Positions 40,814 to 50,819 of a stretch of 54,483 nt of DNA are shown piece by piece. Numbering within the stretch: the first letter of the stretch is position 1; every line of letters begins with the position of its first letter. Position numbers and translations under genes: made by a program. Where the stretch lies: NCBI GenBank assembly GCA_963656065.1, contig CAVKGV010000013.1, positions 1-54,483 on the forward strand, read 5' to 3'. This DNA comes from Hallerella sp963656065. GTDB taxonomy: Bacteria > Fibrobacterota > Fibrobacteria > Fibrobacterales > Fibrobacteraceae. The notes beneath the pieces are model-generated. The model was not told the DNA's origin, made no database searches, and saw only the letters and a list, made by a program, of their open reading frames with translations.

Positions 40814-41859
40814 TTTCGAATCATCTTTCCGATTACGCGTTTGAATTTCCGAAAGAGCTTATCGCGACACGTTCTCCGGGCAAGGGAAAGACGAAAATTC
40901 TCCACTGCCCCAAGGACGGAAACGGTCCGTTGGAAATCGTGCCCGCTCCGCAAATCGTCGAATATTTTCGACCCGGAGACTGCATCGTCGTGAACAATAC
41001 GAAAGTGATTCCCGCGCGGCTTTTCGGGCGGACGGAACACGGCGGCGAAGTGGAAATTCTCCTGGTGCAGACGCTCTTTCCGGATGCTTCGGGAAAGGCT
41101 CGGTGGGAATCCTGGGTGCGTCCCGGCAAGGCGTTTCGGGTTGGGCGCGAACTGGAAATCGCCGGAATCAAAACGACTGTCGAACAAATTAACCCGGACG
41201 GAGCGAGAATCTTGCGGTTTGACGTTAGCCCCGTGGAACTGGAAGCCGTGATGAACAGGCAAGGACACGTTCCGCTGCCCCCTTATATCAACCGGCCCGA
41301 CGACGAGGAAGACAAAATCGCCTACCAGACGATTTTCGCCAAGTATTCGGGCGCTGTCGCGGCTCCGACGGCAAGCCTCCACTTCAACGAGCAGATGATG
41401 GCGGACTTGAAGGCGAAAGGCGTGAAAGTCGCCGAAGTCACGCTGCACGTTGGACCGGGAACGTTCCAGAACATCTCCGAGGAAGATTTTCGCTTGCACA
41501 AGATGCACGGGGAACATTACGAGCTCACGGAGGAAAACGCGGAAATCATCAATGCGGCGAAAAAATCGGGCGGGCGCATCGTTCCCATCGGCACGACCAG
41601 CACACGCGTCATCGAGACCATCGCGAAAGACGACGGAACGCTTGTCCCGCAGACAGGCGTCACCCATGCATTCTTTTACCCGGGATACCGCTACAAAATC
41701 GCCGACGGTCTCCTCACCAATTTCCACTGGCCAAAAAGTTCCCTGATTTTGTTGGTCGCAGCTTTTTACGGTCGCGAGAACACGCTCGGCGCCTATCGGT
41801 ATGCGGTGGAGCACGGGCTTCATCTGTTCAGCTACGGCGACGGGATGCTGATTCTCTGA
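40810..41859 (+). CDS. queA: S-adenosylmethionine:tRNA ribosyltransferase-isomerase
   Basis: The 349-residue enzyme transfers the ribosyl part of S-adenosylmethionine to preQ1 in tRNA, forming epoxyqueuosine. Family motifs are YAFEFPKELIA near the start, VVNNTKVIPARLFGR near residue 58, RQGHVPLPPYI, YQTIFAKYSGAVAAPTASLHF near residue 175 and VTLHVGPGTF. All are intact. The start ATG 40810 overlaps the stop of the WYL gene (ATGA). No other queuosine gene is in the window. Confidence 0.97.
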   Translation: MISNHLSDYAFEFPKELIATRSPGKGKTKILHCPKDGNGPLEIVPAPQIVEYFRPGDCIVVNNTKVIPARLFGRTEHGGEVEILLVQTLFPDASGKARWESWVRPGKAFRVGRELEIAGIKTTVEQINPDGARILRFDVSPVELEAVMNRQGHVPLPPYINRPDDEEDKIAYQTIFAKYSGAVAAPTASLHFNEQMMADLKAKGVKVAEVTLHVGPGTFQNISEEDFRLHKMHGEHYELTEENAEIINAAKKSGGRIVPIGTTSTRVIETIAKDDGTLVPQTGVTHAFFYPGYRYKIADGLLTNFHWPKSSLILLVAAFYGRENTLGAYRYAVEHGLHLFSYGDGMLIL

Positions 41860-41882
41860 GCGTACAAATTAACGGTAATCAA

Positions 41883-44315
41883 ATGGCAAAACAACCGCTA
41901 TACTTCACAATCCACGGACACTTCTACCAGCCTCCGCGTGAAAATCCCTGGACCGGTGAAATCGAAAACCAGCCGAGCGCATCTCCTTTCCACGATTGGA
42001 ACGATCGGATCGCGGCGCAGTGCTACAGCCCGAATGCCGCAAGTCGCATCCTTTCTGGCTCCGGGCGGATCCAGGATATCGTAAACAATTACGAATTCAT
42101 GAGCTTCAATTTCGGCCCGACCCTTATCGGCTGGATTCGGACGCACTTGCCGGAAACCTATCGTCGGATTCAAGAGGCCGATGCGAAGAGCGTCGAACGT
42201 CTCGGACATGGAAACGCCATCGCGCAGGTTTATAACCACATCATCATGCCGCTCGCTTCGAAAGAGGATCGGATAACGCAAATCCGCTGGGGAATCCGCG
42301 ATTTCGAAACGCATTTCGGACGGAAGCCGGAGGCGATGTGGCTTGCCGAAACAGCCATCAATATGGATGTTGTCGTCGATTTGATCCGCGAAGGAATTCA
42401 GTTTACGATCCTTTCTCCGACCCAGGCGGAAAGTTTCCGACCGCTTGCTGGGGGGGACTGGAAACCGTGCGAGAATACGGATATCGATACGACGCGCCCT
42501 TACCGGATATTCCCTGTCGATGCCGAGGGCAAGAAAATTTGCGACGGCTACCTGGATGTTTTCTTTTACAATCCGTGGCTTTCGAGTGCTGTCGGGTTCG
42601 AACATCTCTTGCGCGATGCGAAAGTTTTTGGCAAGCGGATCCAGGATGCGTTCGACCCGAATCGCGAAGACGCCCAACTGGTAAGCATCGGAACGGACGG
42701 GGAATCTTACGGACACCACGAGCCGTTTGGCGACATGTGCGCGGCATGGCTCTTTAACCGTTACGCTCCGGAACACGAAATGATCCCGGTGAACTTCGGC
42801 TGGTTCCGCGAACATTTTCCGCCTCGCTTCGAAGTAAAACTCAAGAATGTCTATTCCGAAGGTTGCGCCTGGAGCTGCGCCCATGGAGTCGGTCGCTGGT
42901 ATCGGGACTGTGGATGTTCGACAGGCGGCGGCCCGGACTGGAACCAGAAATGGCGCACGCCGCTCCGTGACGCGATGAATTTCCTCAAGAAATTTGCGGA
43001 CGAAGTCTATCTCCGCGAGTTTGAAAAAATTTCCAAGGTCGAACCGTGGGAAGCGCGGAACCGCTATATCGATGTCCTGGTGAAACCCGAGGAAACGGTG
43101 CGGAAAGAAAAGTTCCTCACCGAAATCCTCAAGAATCCGCAAGACAAAAAGCAGCGGTCCAATGCGATTCGCCTGCTCGAAATCCAGAAATTCTGCCTGT
43201 TCTCGTTTACGAGCTGTGGCTGGTTCTTCAACGACATCGAAGGCCTTGAACCTGTCCAGAATATGCGCTATGCGGAACGCGCGATGGAACTTTTCAGACC
43301 GTTCCTGCCCGATTATCATCCGCTGCGCGACCAGTTCATGAGCATTCTCGGGCGGGCGACTTCCAACGAACATCACTGGAACGGCGCCGAGGTCTTTGTC
43401 CGCTATGCGGTCCCCGACATGCCGGTTTCCCTCAAGCTGCTTGCGGAGCGGGCCGTTGTGCTGCACATGGGGCTCGACAGCTACGAAGATTCTTCGAAAC
43501 TCGATCCGCGGATCGAAGCGAAAATCGTCGGTTCGAGGAAGCGGGAGACCGTTGTCCATGCGGTGTTTGACGATGCGGATATCGACGAGCGGACCGATGC
43601 GACGATTCTTGTCCTGACAGACAATATGGGACGCGTCACCGTCGCCACGTTCAGCGGCTTTGACGAAAAGAATCTTCCGTTTGTGGAGGATCCGAACATT
43701 TCGTTCGATGCGCTGAAGGAACTTTTCCCGACCGCCTACGTCATCCGCTTACGCCATCTGATGAGCGATTCTCTTCGTCACATTAACCAGCTTTTGACGA
43801 AGTCCCGCTTGGAAGAAGTCACGCACGCATTCGACGGCTTTGCGCTTTCCCACGGGCTCTCTATCGATTCTCTCGCCGATTCCGACCACACGCTAACCGA
43901 TACGATGCGCAAGGTCCTGAGCCTCGAAATTAATGCGAAAATTCACGAAATGGCGTTGCAGTACCTGAAAGCGCACGACCCGAAGCTCTTGGACGATACG
44001 CACAAGTTAATCGACGAAGCGGTCGAGCTCCAGACAAGCTTCTCGTTCGGCGGCACGGGTCGAATGTTTTACCGGAAACTTTCCGAGCTTATCGAAAAGG
44101 CTTCCCGCGAATACGACGAAAACGTGATTTCGCACATTACGGGGCTCATCTCGATGGCGGGCTGGCTACAGCTGAATATCGACAAGACGTCGCTCGAAAA
44201 CCAGGCGTTTGCCGCATACCGGAAGTATCTCGCGGACACGGAAAATCCGCAGAACCGCGCACTTCTTCCGATGTTCGACTGGCTAAATTTTGAACGCCGC
44301 TCCAAGGAACGTTAA
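41883..44315 (+). CDS. GH57-type glycoside hydrolase with DUF3536
   Basis: The 810-residue cytoplasmic enzyme has an N-terminal (beta/alpha)7 GH57 domain (about 1-340) starting FTIHGHFYQPPRENPW, with the probable nucleophile Glu in MWLAETAINMD near residue 160 and the acid/base Asp in SIGTDGESYGHH near residue 270. The remainder is the DUF3536 region, common in long GH57-like proteins. GH57 enzymes cleave or rearrange alpha-glucans; a role in glycogen metabolism fits this glycogen-storing lineage but is inferred. No signal peptide is seen. Confidence 0.87.
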   Translation: MAKQPLYFTIHGHFYQPPRENPWTGEIENQPSASPFHDWNDRIAAQCYSPNAASRILSGSGRIQDIVNNYEFMSFNFGPTLIGWIRTHLPETYRRIQEADAKSVERLGHGNAIAQVYNHIIMPLASKEDRITQIRWGIRDFETHFGRKPEAMWLAETAINMDVVVDLIREGIQFTILSPTQAESFRPLAGGDWKPCENTDIDTTRPYRIFPVDAEGKKICDGYLDVFFYNPWLSSAVGFEHLLRDAKVFGKRIQDAFDPNREDAQLVSIGTDGESYGHHEPFGDMCAAWLFNRYAPEHEMIPVNFGWFREHFPPRFEVKLKNVYSEGCAWSCAHGVGRWYRDCGCSTGGGPDWNQKWRTPLRDAMNFLKKFADEVYLREFEKISKVEPWEARNRYIDVLVKPEETVRKEKFLTEILKNPQDKKQRSNAIRLLEIQKFCLFSFTSCGWFFNDIEGLEPVQNMRYAERAMELFRPFLPDYHPLRDQFMSILGRATSNEHHWNGAEVFVRYAVPDMPVSLKLLAERAVVLHMGLDSYEDSSKLDPRIEAKIVGSRKRETVVHAVFDDADIDERTDATILVLTDNMGRVTVATFSGFDEKNLPFVEDPNISFDALKELFPTAYVIRLRHLMSDSLRHINQLLTKSRLEEVTHAFDGFALSHGLSIDSLADSDHTLTDTMRKVLSLEINAKIHEMALQYLKAHDPKLLDDTHKLIDEAVELQTSFSFGGTGRMFYRKLSELIEKASREYDENVISHITGLISMAGWLQLNIDKTSLENQAFAAYRKYLADTENPQNRALLPMFDWLNFERRSKER

Positions 44316-44335
44316 ATTTTTCAAGGGTAGGTATT

Positions 44336-45751
44336 ATGTCTCTTCTCTTTTACAACACGGCATCCCGAAGAAAAGAACCGTTCGGTCTTCTTCCCGGAAA
44401 CGATACGGTCAAGATGTATTGCTGCGGGCCTACGGTCTATCACTATGCGCACATCGGAAACTTGCGCACGTATATTTTTGAAGACACGCTCTGCCGGACG
44501 CTGGAATATTATGGGTACAAATTAAATCATATCGTGAACATCACCGATGTCGGGCATCTCACGAGCGACGGCGATACCGGCGACGACAAGATGGAAAAAG
44601 GCGCTCTCCGCGAAGGAAAATCCGTGTGGGACATTGCGAATTTCTACATGGACGCTTTCTTCCGGGATTGGCACGCCTTGAACATCCAGGAACCGACAAA
44701 ATGGGTCCGCGCGACGGATCACATCCAGGAACAGATCGATCTGGTAAAGGTTCTTGAAGAAAAGGGCTACACTTACCGGACTTCCGACGGCATCTATTTC
44801 GACAGTCTCAAGTTCCCGCGCTATGCGGATTTTGCTCGCTTGGACGTGGAAAACTTACGCCAAGGTTCCCGAATCGATATGGGTGAAAAGCGCGCTCCGA
44901 CGGATTTTGCGCTTTGGAAATTCAGCCCCAAGGACAAGCACCGTCTGATGGAATGGGACAGCCCGTGGGGCGTGGGATTTCCCGGCTGGCACATCGAATG
45001 CTCCGCGATGGCGATGAAGTATAACGGCCCGACGCTTGACATTCACTGTGGCGGAACGGACCATATTCGCGTCCACCACACAAATGAAATCGCCCAGAGC
45101 GAATGCGCGACGGGAAAGCCTTTCAGCCGCTTCTGGATGCACGGCGAATTCTTGCGGCTCGACGGGGCCAAGATGAGCAAGAGTTCCGGAGAATTTCTGA
45201 CGGTCGATGTGCTGAAGGACAAAGGCTACAACCCGCTGGACTACCGCCTGTTCGCTCTCACCAGCCATTACCGGAACTATCTGAATTTCAGTTTCGAATC
45301 GCTCGACAGCGCACGGGAAGCTCTCAAGAGCCTGCACAAGAAAACAGATCCGCTGATTGGAAAGGCGACGGCAATCGAAACGGATGCGGCGAAGAAGTGG
45401 CGCGAAGAATTCAAGAACGCGATCGGCGACGATTTGAACATGCCGCGCGCGCTCGGCATTCTGAACAGCGTCCTCAAAACGGATCTTTCCGAAGGCGAAA
45501 AATCCGCGCTGGTTTTGAATTTCGACCGGGTGCTCGGATTGAAGCTTGACGAACCGCGCAAGGAATTTGCGAAAAAGCAGGACCCGAACGCTGCGGACGA
45601 TTCCGCGGAGATCGAAGCGCTTATCGCAAAACGTTCCGAAGCCCGCAAGGCGAAAAACTGGGCGGAAAGCGACCGCATTCGCGACCTGCTCAAGGAAAAA
45701 GGCGTCGAAATCAAGGACGGCCCGCAGGGAACGACCTGGAGCCGCAAATAG
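44336..45751 (+). CDS. cysS: Cysteinyl-tRNA synthetase
   Basis: The 471-residue class I synthetase has CCGPTVYHYAHIGNLRTY near residue 26, where the Cys and HIGN histidines bind zinc and ATP. CSAMAMKY, CGGTDHIRVHHTNEIAQSE and KMSKSSGEF near residue 281 complete the active site. The C-terminal helical domain is full length. It follows the GH57 gene by 20 bp. tRNA-Cys itself is 13 kb away. Confidence 0.97.
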   Translation: MSLLFYNTASRRKEPFGLLPGNDTVKMYCCGPTVYHYAHIGNLRTYIFEDTLCRTLEYYGYKLNHIVNITDVGHLTSDGDTGDDKMEKGALREGKSVWDIANFYMDAFFRDWHALNIQEPTKWVRATDHIQEQIDLVKVLEEKGYTYRTSDGIYFDSLKFPRYADFARLDVENLRQGSRIDMGEKRAPTDFALWKFSPKDKHRLMEWDSPWGVGFPGWHIECSAMAMKYNGPTLDIHCGGTDHIRVHHTNEIAQSECATGKPFSRFWMHGEFLRLDGAKMSKSSGEFLTVDVLKDKGYNPLDYRLFALTSHYRNYLNFSFESLDSAREALKSLHKKTDPLIGKATAIETDAAKKWREEFKNAIGDDLNMPRALGILNSVLKTDLSEGEKSALVLNFDRVLGLKLDEPRKEFAKKQDPNAADDSAEIEALIAKRSEARKAKNWAESDRIRDLLKEKGVEIKDGPQGTTWSRK

Positions 45752-46063
45752 TTTTTCGCTGATTCCAAAATTTTGTCAAAGTCCTGGACTTTTAGGTTCG
45801 GGGCTTTTTTTTCGGTTGGGATACATTAATCCATCCCATTCAGAGCAGGCTGATTGCGCTTAGAGTGGTGGACGTCTAAGCTTTGATATCTCCCGTCCAA
45901 CGTCATTCTGGAGAGGTTGAAGACCGCGATAGAATCCATCCTAGGTTCAGGGCGTACTTTTTCTTTGTTGCAGGCTTTCTCCGATTTCTCGCATCGACTT
46001 TTTACTTTTCCGTGAACGATTCATGACGCTTTCAAAGAAGAACATTTTTTATTTTCTTTTTTG
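45752..46063. repeat. Gap with one dispersed repeat
   Basis: The 312-bp gap between cysS and the Bat operon contains one unit of the dispersed repeat at 45901-45940 (GTCATTCTGGAGAGG...GATAGAATCCA). T-rich tracts at 45803-45812 and 46045-46062 flank the gap. A short ATG frame at 46023 (13 codons, MTLSKKNIFYFLF) ends just before the first Bat gene in a different frame. No other gene is seen. Confidence 0.7.
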
Positions 46064-46885
46064 ATGGAAAATGATAGCCTGAATACTTTGCCGGAAGACG
46101 CTTCGAGCGCGGCTTCAAATCCCGTAGAAATCGGAATTTCGGTGCACACGGATTCCCTCCCGACGATTGTCAAGGGCGACACGTTCGAGTTTAAGGTGAA
46201 CGTTTCGTGGACGGCCCCCCAAAAGGAAAGCGCCGTTCTGATACTTCCCAAGAGTTCCGCGAATACGAAGGGGATTACGCAAATCGGGATGCGCGAGGAA
46301 CATTCCCGCGTCTTGCAAGGCGACGCTTCGGTTTCGAACAGCCAGTTTATCTACACGCTTACGGCAGACGATACGGGGAGCGTTTCCATTCCGGCGATGC
46401 GCTTTGAAATCCCGACGGCGAACGGACCGTTTGAATTCCAGTCCGAAAGCGTTTCTTTCCACATCGACGCGCCTTCCCAGGCGGCTGTTTTTGCCGTGTT
46501 CGGTTTGCTCGCCGTTTTGATTGTCGCCATCGGCGTGCTCTTGATTTTTAGGGAAAAGAAACGCTCTGCGATGCGGAAAAAGGCGAAGCGAGCCGAGGAC
46601 GACGCGCTGAAAAAAGAGTTTCTCTTGTTGAAGGCTCGCGTTTCCAAGGCGGACAGTCGCGTCTGGTTGCTCGACCTGGAAAAAATTTGTAAATCATGGG
46701 CGAAGAAGCGTTTCGGCGAAGACAATCTGGAAGAGCTTTCCCGAAAGGGATTTCTCGAAGGTTGGGACGCCTTGCTCGAAGCGTTTGCCCACGCCCGTTA
46801 CGGCGGCGGTGCGCGCGATGCGTTTGAAAATCGGGAAACGTGGAAGCTTGCCGCAAAACTTTTAAACATCGAAGAAGACGAATGA
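46064..46885 (+). CDS. BatD-like membrane protein, first of the Bat operon
   Basis: The 273-residue protein has an N-terminal beta-sandwich (about 20-145), a single membrane helix (about 150-172), then a basic helical cytoplasmic tail. The topology matches BatD/oxygen-tolerance proteins, but it lacks the long multi-domain N-terminus and any signal peptide as annotated. The signal may be encoded by a short frame at 46023 that is out of phase by one base across a T-rich tract. It is 7 bp from moxR. Role: envelope component of the Bat system, inferred. Confidence 0.65.
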   Translation: MENDSLNTLPEDASSAASNPVEIGISVHTDSLPTIVKGDTFEFKVNVSWTAPQKESAVLILPKSSANTKGITQIGMREEHSRVLQGDASVSNSQFIYTLTADDTGSVSIPAMRFEIPTANGPFEFQSESVSFHIDAPSQAAVFAVFGLLAVLIVAIGVLLIFREKKRSAMRKKAKRAEDDALKKEFLLLKARVSKADSRVWLLDLEKICKSWAKKRFGEDNLEELSRKGFLEGWDALLEAFAHARYGGGARDAFENRETWKLAAKLLNIEEDE

Positions 46886-46892
46886 GGTCATG

Positions 46893-47879
46893 ATGACAAA
46901 TGTTCAAGAACTGACGGATAAAATCAAGGACCAGGGACGCTTTTGCGTGGACCTTTTGCGCGAAGTGGAACGGACCGTAATCGGCCAGAAAGAAATGGTG
47001 AAGAGCATTCTCACCGGAATCTTGGCGGACGGTCACATCCTTTTGGAAGGGCTTCCGGGACTTGCGAAGACGACAGCGGTGCAGGCTTTTGCAAGCGCCG
47101 TTTCGCTCGATTTCAAGCGGATTCAGTTCACGCCGGACCTTCTCCCGGCGGACCTTCTCGGCACGACGATTTACAATGCGAAAGAGGCTCGCTTTGAAAC
47201 CCGCAAGGGACCGCTCTTTACGAACCTCGTTCTTGCGGACGAAATCAACCGTGCTCCGTCGAAAGTGCAGAGCGCGCTTCTCGAAGCGATGCAGGAGCGG
47301 AAGATTACGATTGGCGATGAGACGTATAAGCTCGACGAACCGTTCCTCGTTCTGGCGACGCAGAATCCGATCGAACAGGAAGGAACTTATCCGCTGCCGG
47401 AAGCGCAGGTCGATCGCTTCCTCTTGAAAGTCAAGGTCGGCTATCCGGGAAAAGAGGACGAAATGAAAATCCTTGACGCGGTGAGCGGTAACGGTCTCGA
47501 AATGCCGAGTGCCGTGGCGAACAAGGAAGACATTCTGAAGGCGCGCCGCCTGGTGAAGGAAATCTACGTCGATGAACGCATCCGCGAATACATTGTGAAT
47601 CTTGTTCTTGCGACGCGCGATCCGGCGAGCATCAAACGGTCCGAGCTTTCGGGATTTATCTCGGTCGGAGCTTCTCCGCGCGCATCGATCGGGCTTGCCT
47701 CGGCGGCAAAGGCCCACGCCTTTATCGAGGAACGCGGCTATGTCACGCCCGAAGATGTCAAGGCCTGCGCCATGGAAGTTCTCCGCCACCGTATCGTGCT
47801 GAGCTACGAAGCGGAAGCCGAAGAAGTCTCCGCGGAAACAGTCGTTCAAAAAATCCTGGATTCTGTCGAAGTGCCTTGA
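46893..47879 (+). CDS. moxR: MoxR-family AAA+ ATPase
   Basis: The 328-residue AAA+ ATPase has Walker A EGLPGLAKTT near residue 53, Walker B VLADEINRAP, and sensor motifs ATQNPIEQEGTYPLPEAQ, all typical of MoxR. MoxR ATPases act as chaperone-like factors with von Willebrand A proteins encoded beside them, as here. ATG 46890 is also possible; I prefer 46893 because of spacing from GAGG. The next gene begins one base after its stop. Confidence 0.95.
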   Translation: MTNVQELTDKIKDQGRFCVDLLREVERTVIGQKEMVKSILTGILADGHILLEGLPGLAKTTAVQAFASAVSLDFKRIQFTPDLLPADLLGTTIYNAKEARFETRKGPLFTNLVLADEINRAPSKVQSALLEAMQERKITIGDETYKLDEPFLVLATQNPIEQEGTYPLPEAQVDRFLLKVKVGYPGKEDEMKILDAVSGNGLEMPSAVANKEDILKARRLVKEIYVDERIREYIVNLVLATRDPASIKRSELSGFISVGASPRASIGLASAAKAHAFIEERGYVTPEDVKACAMEVLRHRIVLSYEAEAEEVSAETVVQKILDSVEVP

Positions 47880-47880
47880 T

Positions 47881-48768
47881 ATGCTTTCCAAGGATATTCT
47901 CAAAACGGTGAGCCGCATCGAGCTTTCGGTGCGCGGTCCGCTTGATTCGATGATGGCCGGGGCTTATCACAGCTCGTTCAAGGGAAACGGCGTCGAGTTC
48001 AGCGAAGTCCGCGAATATGTTCCCGGTGATGACGTTCGGACGATTGACTGGAACGTGACCGCCCGAATGGGAACGCCTTACATCAAGAAGTTCGTCGAGG
48101 AACGCGAGCTGACGCTCATGCTCATGGTCGATGCGAGTTCCAGTTCGGAGTTCGGTTCGGGCAAGGAGATGAAGGGCGAAGTCATGGCGGCGATTACTGC
48201 GCTGCTTTCCTTTGCCGCGGTGCGAAACGGCGACAAGGTCGGGCTTCTGATTTTCACGGATCAGGTCGAACTCTTCATTCCGCCGGCGAAGGGTCGGAAG
48301 CACGTGCTGCGGCTCATCCGGGAAATCCTTTATTTTAAGCCTTCCCATCACGGGACAAATCTCGAAAGCGCCTTGGAATATGTGGGCGGTGTTCTGAACC
48401 GTCGCTCGATGATTGTCGTCCTTTCGGATTTTCAGGATTCGGGTTTCGAAAAGGCGTTCAAGATTCTCTGCAAACGGCACGATATGCTCGCTGTTTCGGT
48501 GACGGATCCGCGCGAATCGGAGCTTCCGCCGGTGGGGCTCGTGGAACTGGAAGATCCGGAAACCGGTGAAACGATGCTCGTCGATACGGGCGATGCCGCA
48601 TTCCGGGAAGCCTTTGCGCACGAGGCGAAAAAAGCGGAAAAGCAGACCCGGAGCATTTTCCAGAAGATAAATGTCGATTATGTGCGTTGCCAGATCCAGG
48701 AAGCGTTCCGCGATACGGTGAATCCGCTGGTGGAACATTTCAGGATGCTTTCAAGACGTCGGAGCTAG
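47881..48768 (+). CDS. DUF58 domain protein
   Basis: The 295-residue protein contains the DUF58 signature YVPGDDVRTIDWNVTARMG near residue 41 and a following VWA-like fold with LMVDASSSSEFGSG, VVLSDFQDSGFE and LAVSVTDPRE. DUF58 genes nearly always sit after MoxR and before BatA/BatB. No membrane helix is present. It ends one base before the next gene. Confidence 0.95.
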   Translation: MLSKDILKTVSRIELSVRGPLDSMMAGAYHSSFKGNGVEFSEVREYVPGDDVRTIDWNVTARMGTPYIKKFVEERELTLMLMVDASSSSEFGSGKEMKGEVMAAITALLSFAAVRNGDKVGLLIFTDQVELFIPPAKGRKHVLRLIREILYFKPSHHGTNLESALEYVGGVLNRRSMIVVLSDFQDSGFEKAFKILCKRHDMLAVSVTDPRESELPPVGLVELEDPETGETMLVDTGDAAFREAFAHEAKKAEKQTRSIFQKINVDYVRCQIQEAFRDTVNPLVEHFRMLSRRRS

Positions 48769-48769
48769 G

Positions 48770-49738
48770 ATGTTGAAAATTCGGAAATTCTCTCTGAAAA
48801 TTTTTGTCGGGATTTTTTCTCTTACCGCAGCGAGCGCTTTTGGATTCCATGTTTCGGTCAAGTCTTTGACGACGGCGTCGCAGGTTTTTGTGGGCGACCG
48901 CTTCGACTATGAAATCAGCGTGAACGCTCCGGAAAGCGCAATGGTCGATCTGCCGAGCTTCGTGGGGAACCTGGGAAACTTTGAAGTAAAGGATTTGCAG
49001 CACGAAGAACGCTCGGACGGCGCGCCGAAAGGACAGAAAAAATTCGTGTGGCGCGCGACGCTCAACACTTTTGTTGCCGGGGATTTTCTGATAGCTCCGC
49101 AAGAGGTTCGGGCGATTCTCGGCGCGGATTCCGTGGTGACGCGGACAGATCCGGTCGCCGTGAAGGTCGTTTCGCGGACGGACGGTTCGGAAGAAGATAT
49201 TCTCGACGTGGAAGAACCGCTTGCCGATACGCGCTTGCCGGGTTGGGTTTCTGTCCTGCTCGGAATCGTTGCGGCGGCGCTTCTTGTCTTCCTCGGATGG
49301 TTCCTGCACAAAAAATTCCGCCGGGAAAAGATCGTGCCCAAGCTTCCCCCATACGAAGAGGCGGTGCTCGCGCTCAAGGAACTGCGTGACAAACAGCTGC
49401 TCGCGCTGGGAAACCAGGCCGAGTTCTATGCGGCTCTGAGCTTTATCGTGCGCCGTTACGTAGAGCGGAAATTTTTGGGCGAACATCCGGCAGAGGGAAT
49501 TCTCGATGCGACGCTTTCGCAATTAAAAGTCCGGGTCCCGCAAATCGCCGAACTTCCCGAAGAATATCGTGCGGCGTTGGTGGAATTTGAAAGGGAAACC
49601 TATCCAGTGAAATTCGCCAAGATGAAAATCGGCGACGACCGCGGACTTTTCTGGGACGATTGGGCGGGGAAGCTTTTTGAAGAGACAAAGCCCGCTCCGG
49701 AATCGGAAAAGAAGGAGAACGCGAATGGATCTCGGTAA
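48770..49738 (+). CDS. Second BatD-like membrane protein
   Basis: The 322-residue protein has a signal peptide (about 1-24), a periplasmic beta-rich domain (25-150), a membrane helix near residues 158-182, and a helical cytoplasmic C-terminus with YAALSFIVRRYVERKFLG. This is the same topology as the gene at 46064 but with a real signal peptide. It overlaps batA by 14 bp. It is probably the partner that links the VWA proteins to MoxR; this is inferred from operon order. Confidence 0.7.
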   Translation: MLKIRKFSLKIFVGIFSLTAASAFGFHVSVKSLTTASQVFVGDRFDYEISVNAPESAMVDLPSFVGNLGNFEVKDLQHEERSDGAPKGQKKFVWRATLNTFVAGDFLIAPQEVRAILGADSVVTRTDPVAVKVVSRTDGSEEDILDVEEPLADTRLPGWVSVLLGIVAAALLVFLGWFLHKKFRREKIVPKLPPYEEAVLALKELRDKQLLALGNQAEFYAALSFIVRRYVERKFLGEHPAEGILDATLSQLKVRVPQIAELPEEYRAALVEFERETYPVKFAKMKIGDDRGLFWDDWAGKLFEETKPAPESEKKENANGSR

Positions 49739-50819
49739 TTTGCATTTTCAGAATCCCGAAGCGTTCCTGCTTCTTCTGCTCGTTCCGCTTCTCGTTTTCG
49801 ACTGGTGGTATCGTTCGCACAAAAGAAAGAGCACGATTAAATTTCCCGCGCTTGCGATTGCGAAACGTGCCGCCAAAGGTTCAAAAATCCATGTGCGGTA
49901 TATCGTGCCTGCGCTGCGGATCGCTGCCTTGTGCGCCTTTGTCGTCGCCCTTGCCCGTCCGCAAAATGCGACCGAGGTGGAATACACTTCGACAGACGGC
50001 GTCGATATCATGCTTGCGCTGGACGTTTCCGGGTCGATGGGCACGCTCGACATGCTGACGCGAACCGACCAGGCAAAGCTCGGCGTGATGAACGCGGAAA
50101 AAGTCTTGAAAAGCGGCAGGTTCTGGAATTATTCGCGCCTCGGCTATGCGAAAAACGTGATGGCAGAATTTATCGGCAAGCGGGAAAGCGACCGGATCGG
50201 GCTTTCGGTCTTTGCCGGACGTTCCTACACGCTCGTACCGCTCACCCTCGATTACGGTGCGCTTCTCGAAATCCTTGCCGCGGTCGATGATTCTTCGGCT
50301 TCGGGGAACGGGACCGCGATAGGCGACGGGCTGATGACATCTCTTGCGCGGCTCGAAAAGTCCGATGCGAAGTCGAAAGTCGTCGTGCTTCTCACGGATG
50401 GCATCGACAATGCGAGCCTTGTCCCGCCGCTCCATGCCGCGGAAGTCGCGAAGGCGCTCGGCGTCAAGGTCTATACGATCGGCGTCGGAAAACGTTCGGG
50501 AACTTTTTTGGGATTCCAGCAGAATCCGTGGACGGGCGAAATCTCTTGGGCGGAACAGCCGATTCCGCCGGAGAACAGCCTCGATGAAAAGACGCTTTCG
50601 CAAATTGCTTCGAGTACGGGCGGGCGCTTCTATCGGGCCGAGAGCAAAGCGGACCTGGAAAAAATCTACGCGGAAATCGACCAGCTGGAAAAAACGGAAA
50701 TTCAGACGATTGCCTATGCGCGTTATTCGGAAAAGTTTTACCCGTGGCTTCTCGCCGGAGCGATTCTGATTCTTTTGGAACTGGTTCTTTCGAATACACG
50801 ATTTGTGAGGATTCCATGA
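49725..50819 (+). CDS. batA: BatA-like von Willebrand factor A membrane protein
   Basis: The 364-residue protein has two N-terminal membrane helices (about 13-28 and 60-80), a VWA domain with an intact MIDAS (DVSGSMGTLD near residue 102, plus LLTDGIDN), and a C-terminal membrane helix. This is the Bat aerotolerance layout. The start ATG 49725 has AAGGAG and lies within the upstream gene; it overlaps batB by 4 bp (ATGA). Confidence 0.92.
   Translation: MDLGNLHFQNPEAFLLLLLVPLLVFDWWYRSHKRKSTIKFPALAIAKRAAKGSKIHVRYIVPALRIAALCAFVVALARPQNATEVEYTSTDGVDIMLALDVSGSMGTLDMLTRTDQAKLGVMNAEKVLKSGRFWNYSRLGYAKNVMAEFIGKRESDRIGLSVFAGRSYTLVPLTLDYGALLEILAAVDDSSASGNGTAIGDGLMTSLARLEKSDAKSKVVVLLTDGIDNASLVPPLHAAEVAKALGVKVYTIGVGKRSGTFLGFQQNPWTGEISWAEQPIPPENSLDEKTLSQIASSTGGRFYRAESKADLEKIYAEIDQLEKTEIQTIAYARYSEKFYPWLLAGAILILLELVLSNTRFVRIP

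Noticed and set aside
41898..43559. 553-codon minus-strand frame opposite the GH57 gene
   Set aside because: Same reason; the plus-strand frame has clear GH57 catalytic motifs, and this one has none.
45778..45812. AAAGTC-CTG-GACTTT hairpin after cysS as a terminator
   Set aside because: The stem is short and AT-rich, and the T-run lies about 10 bases further on, so I did not call it.
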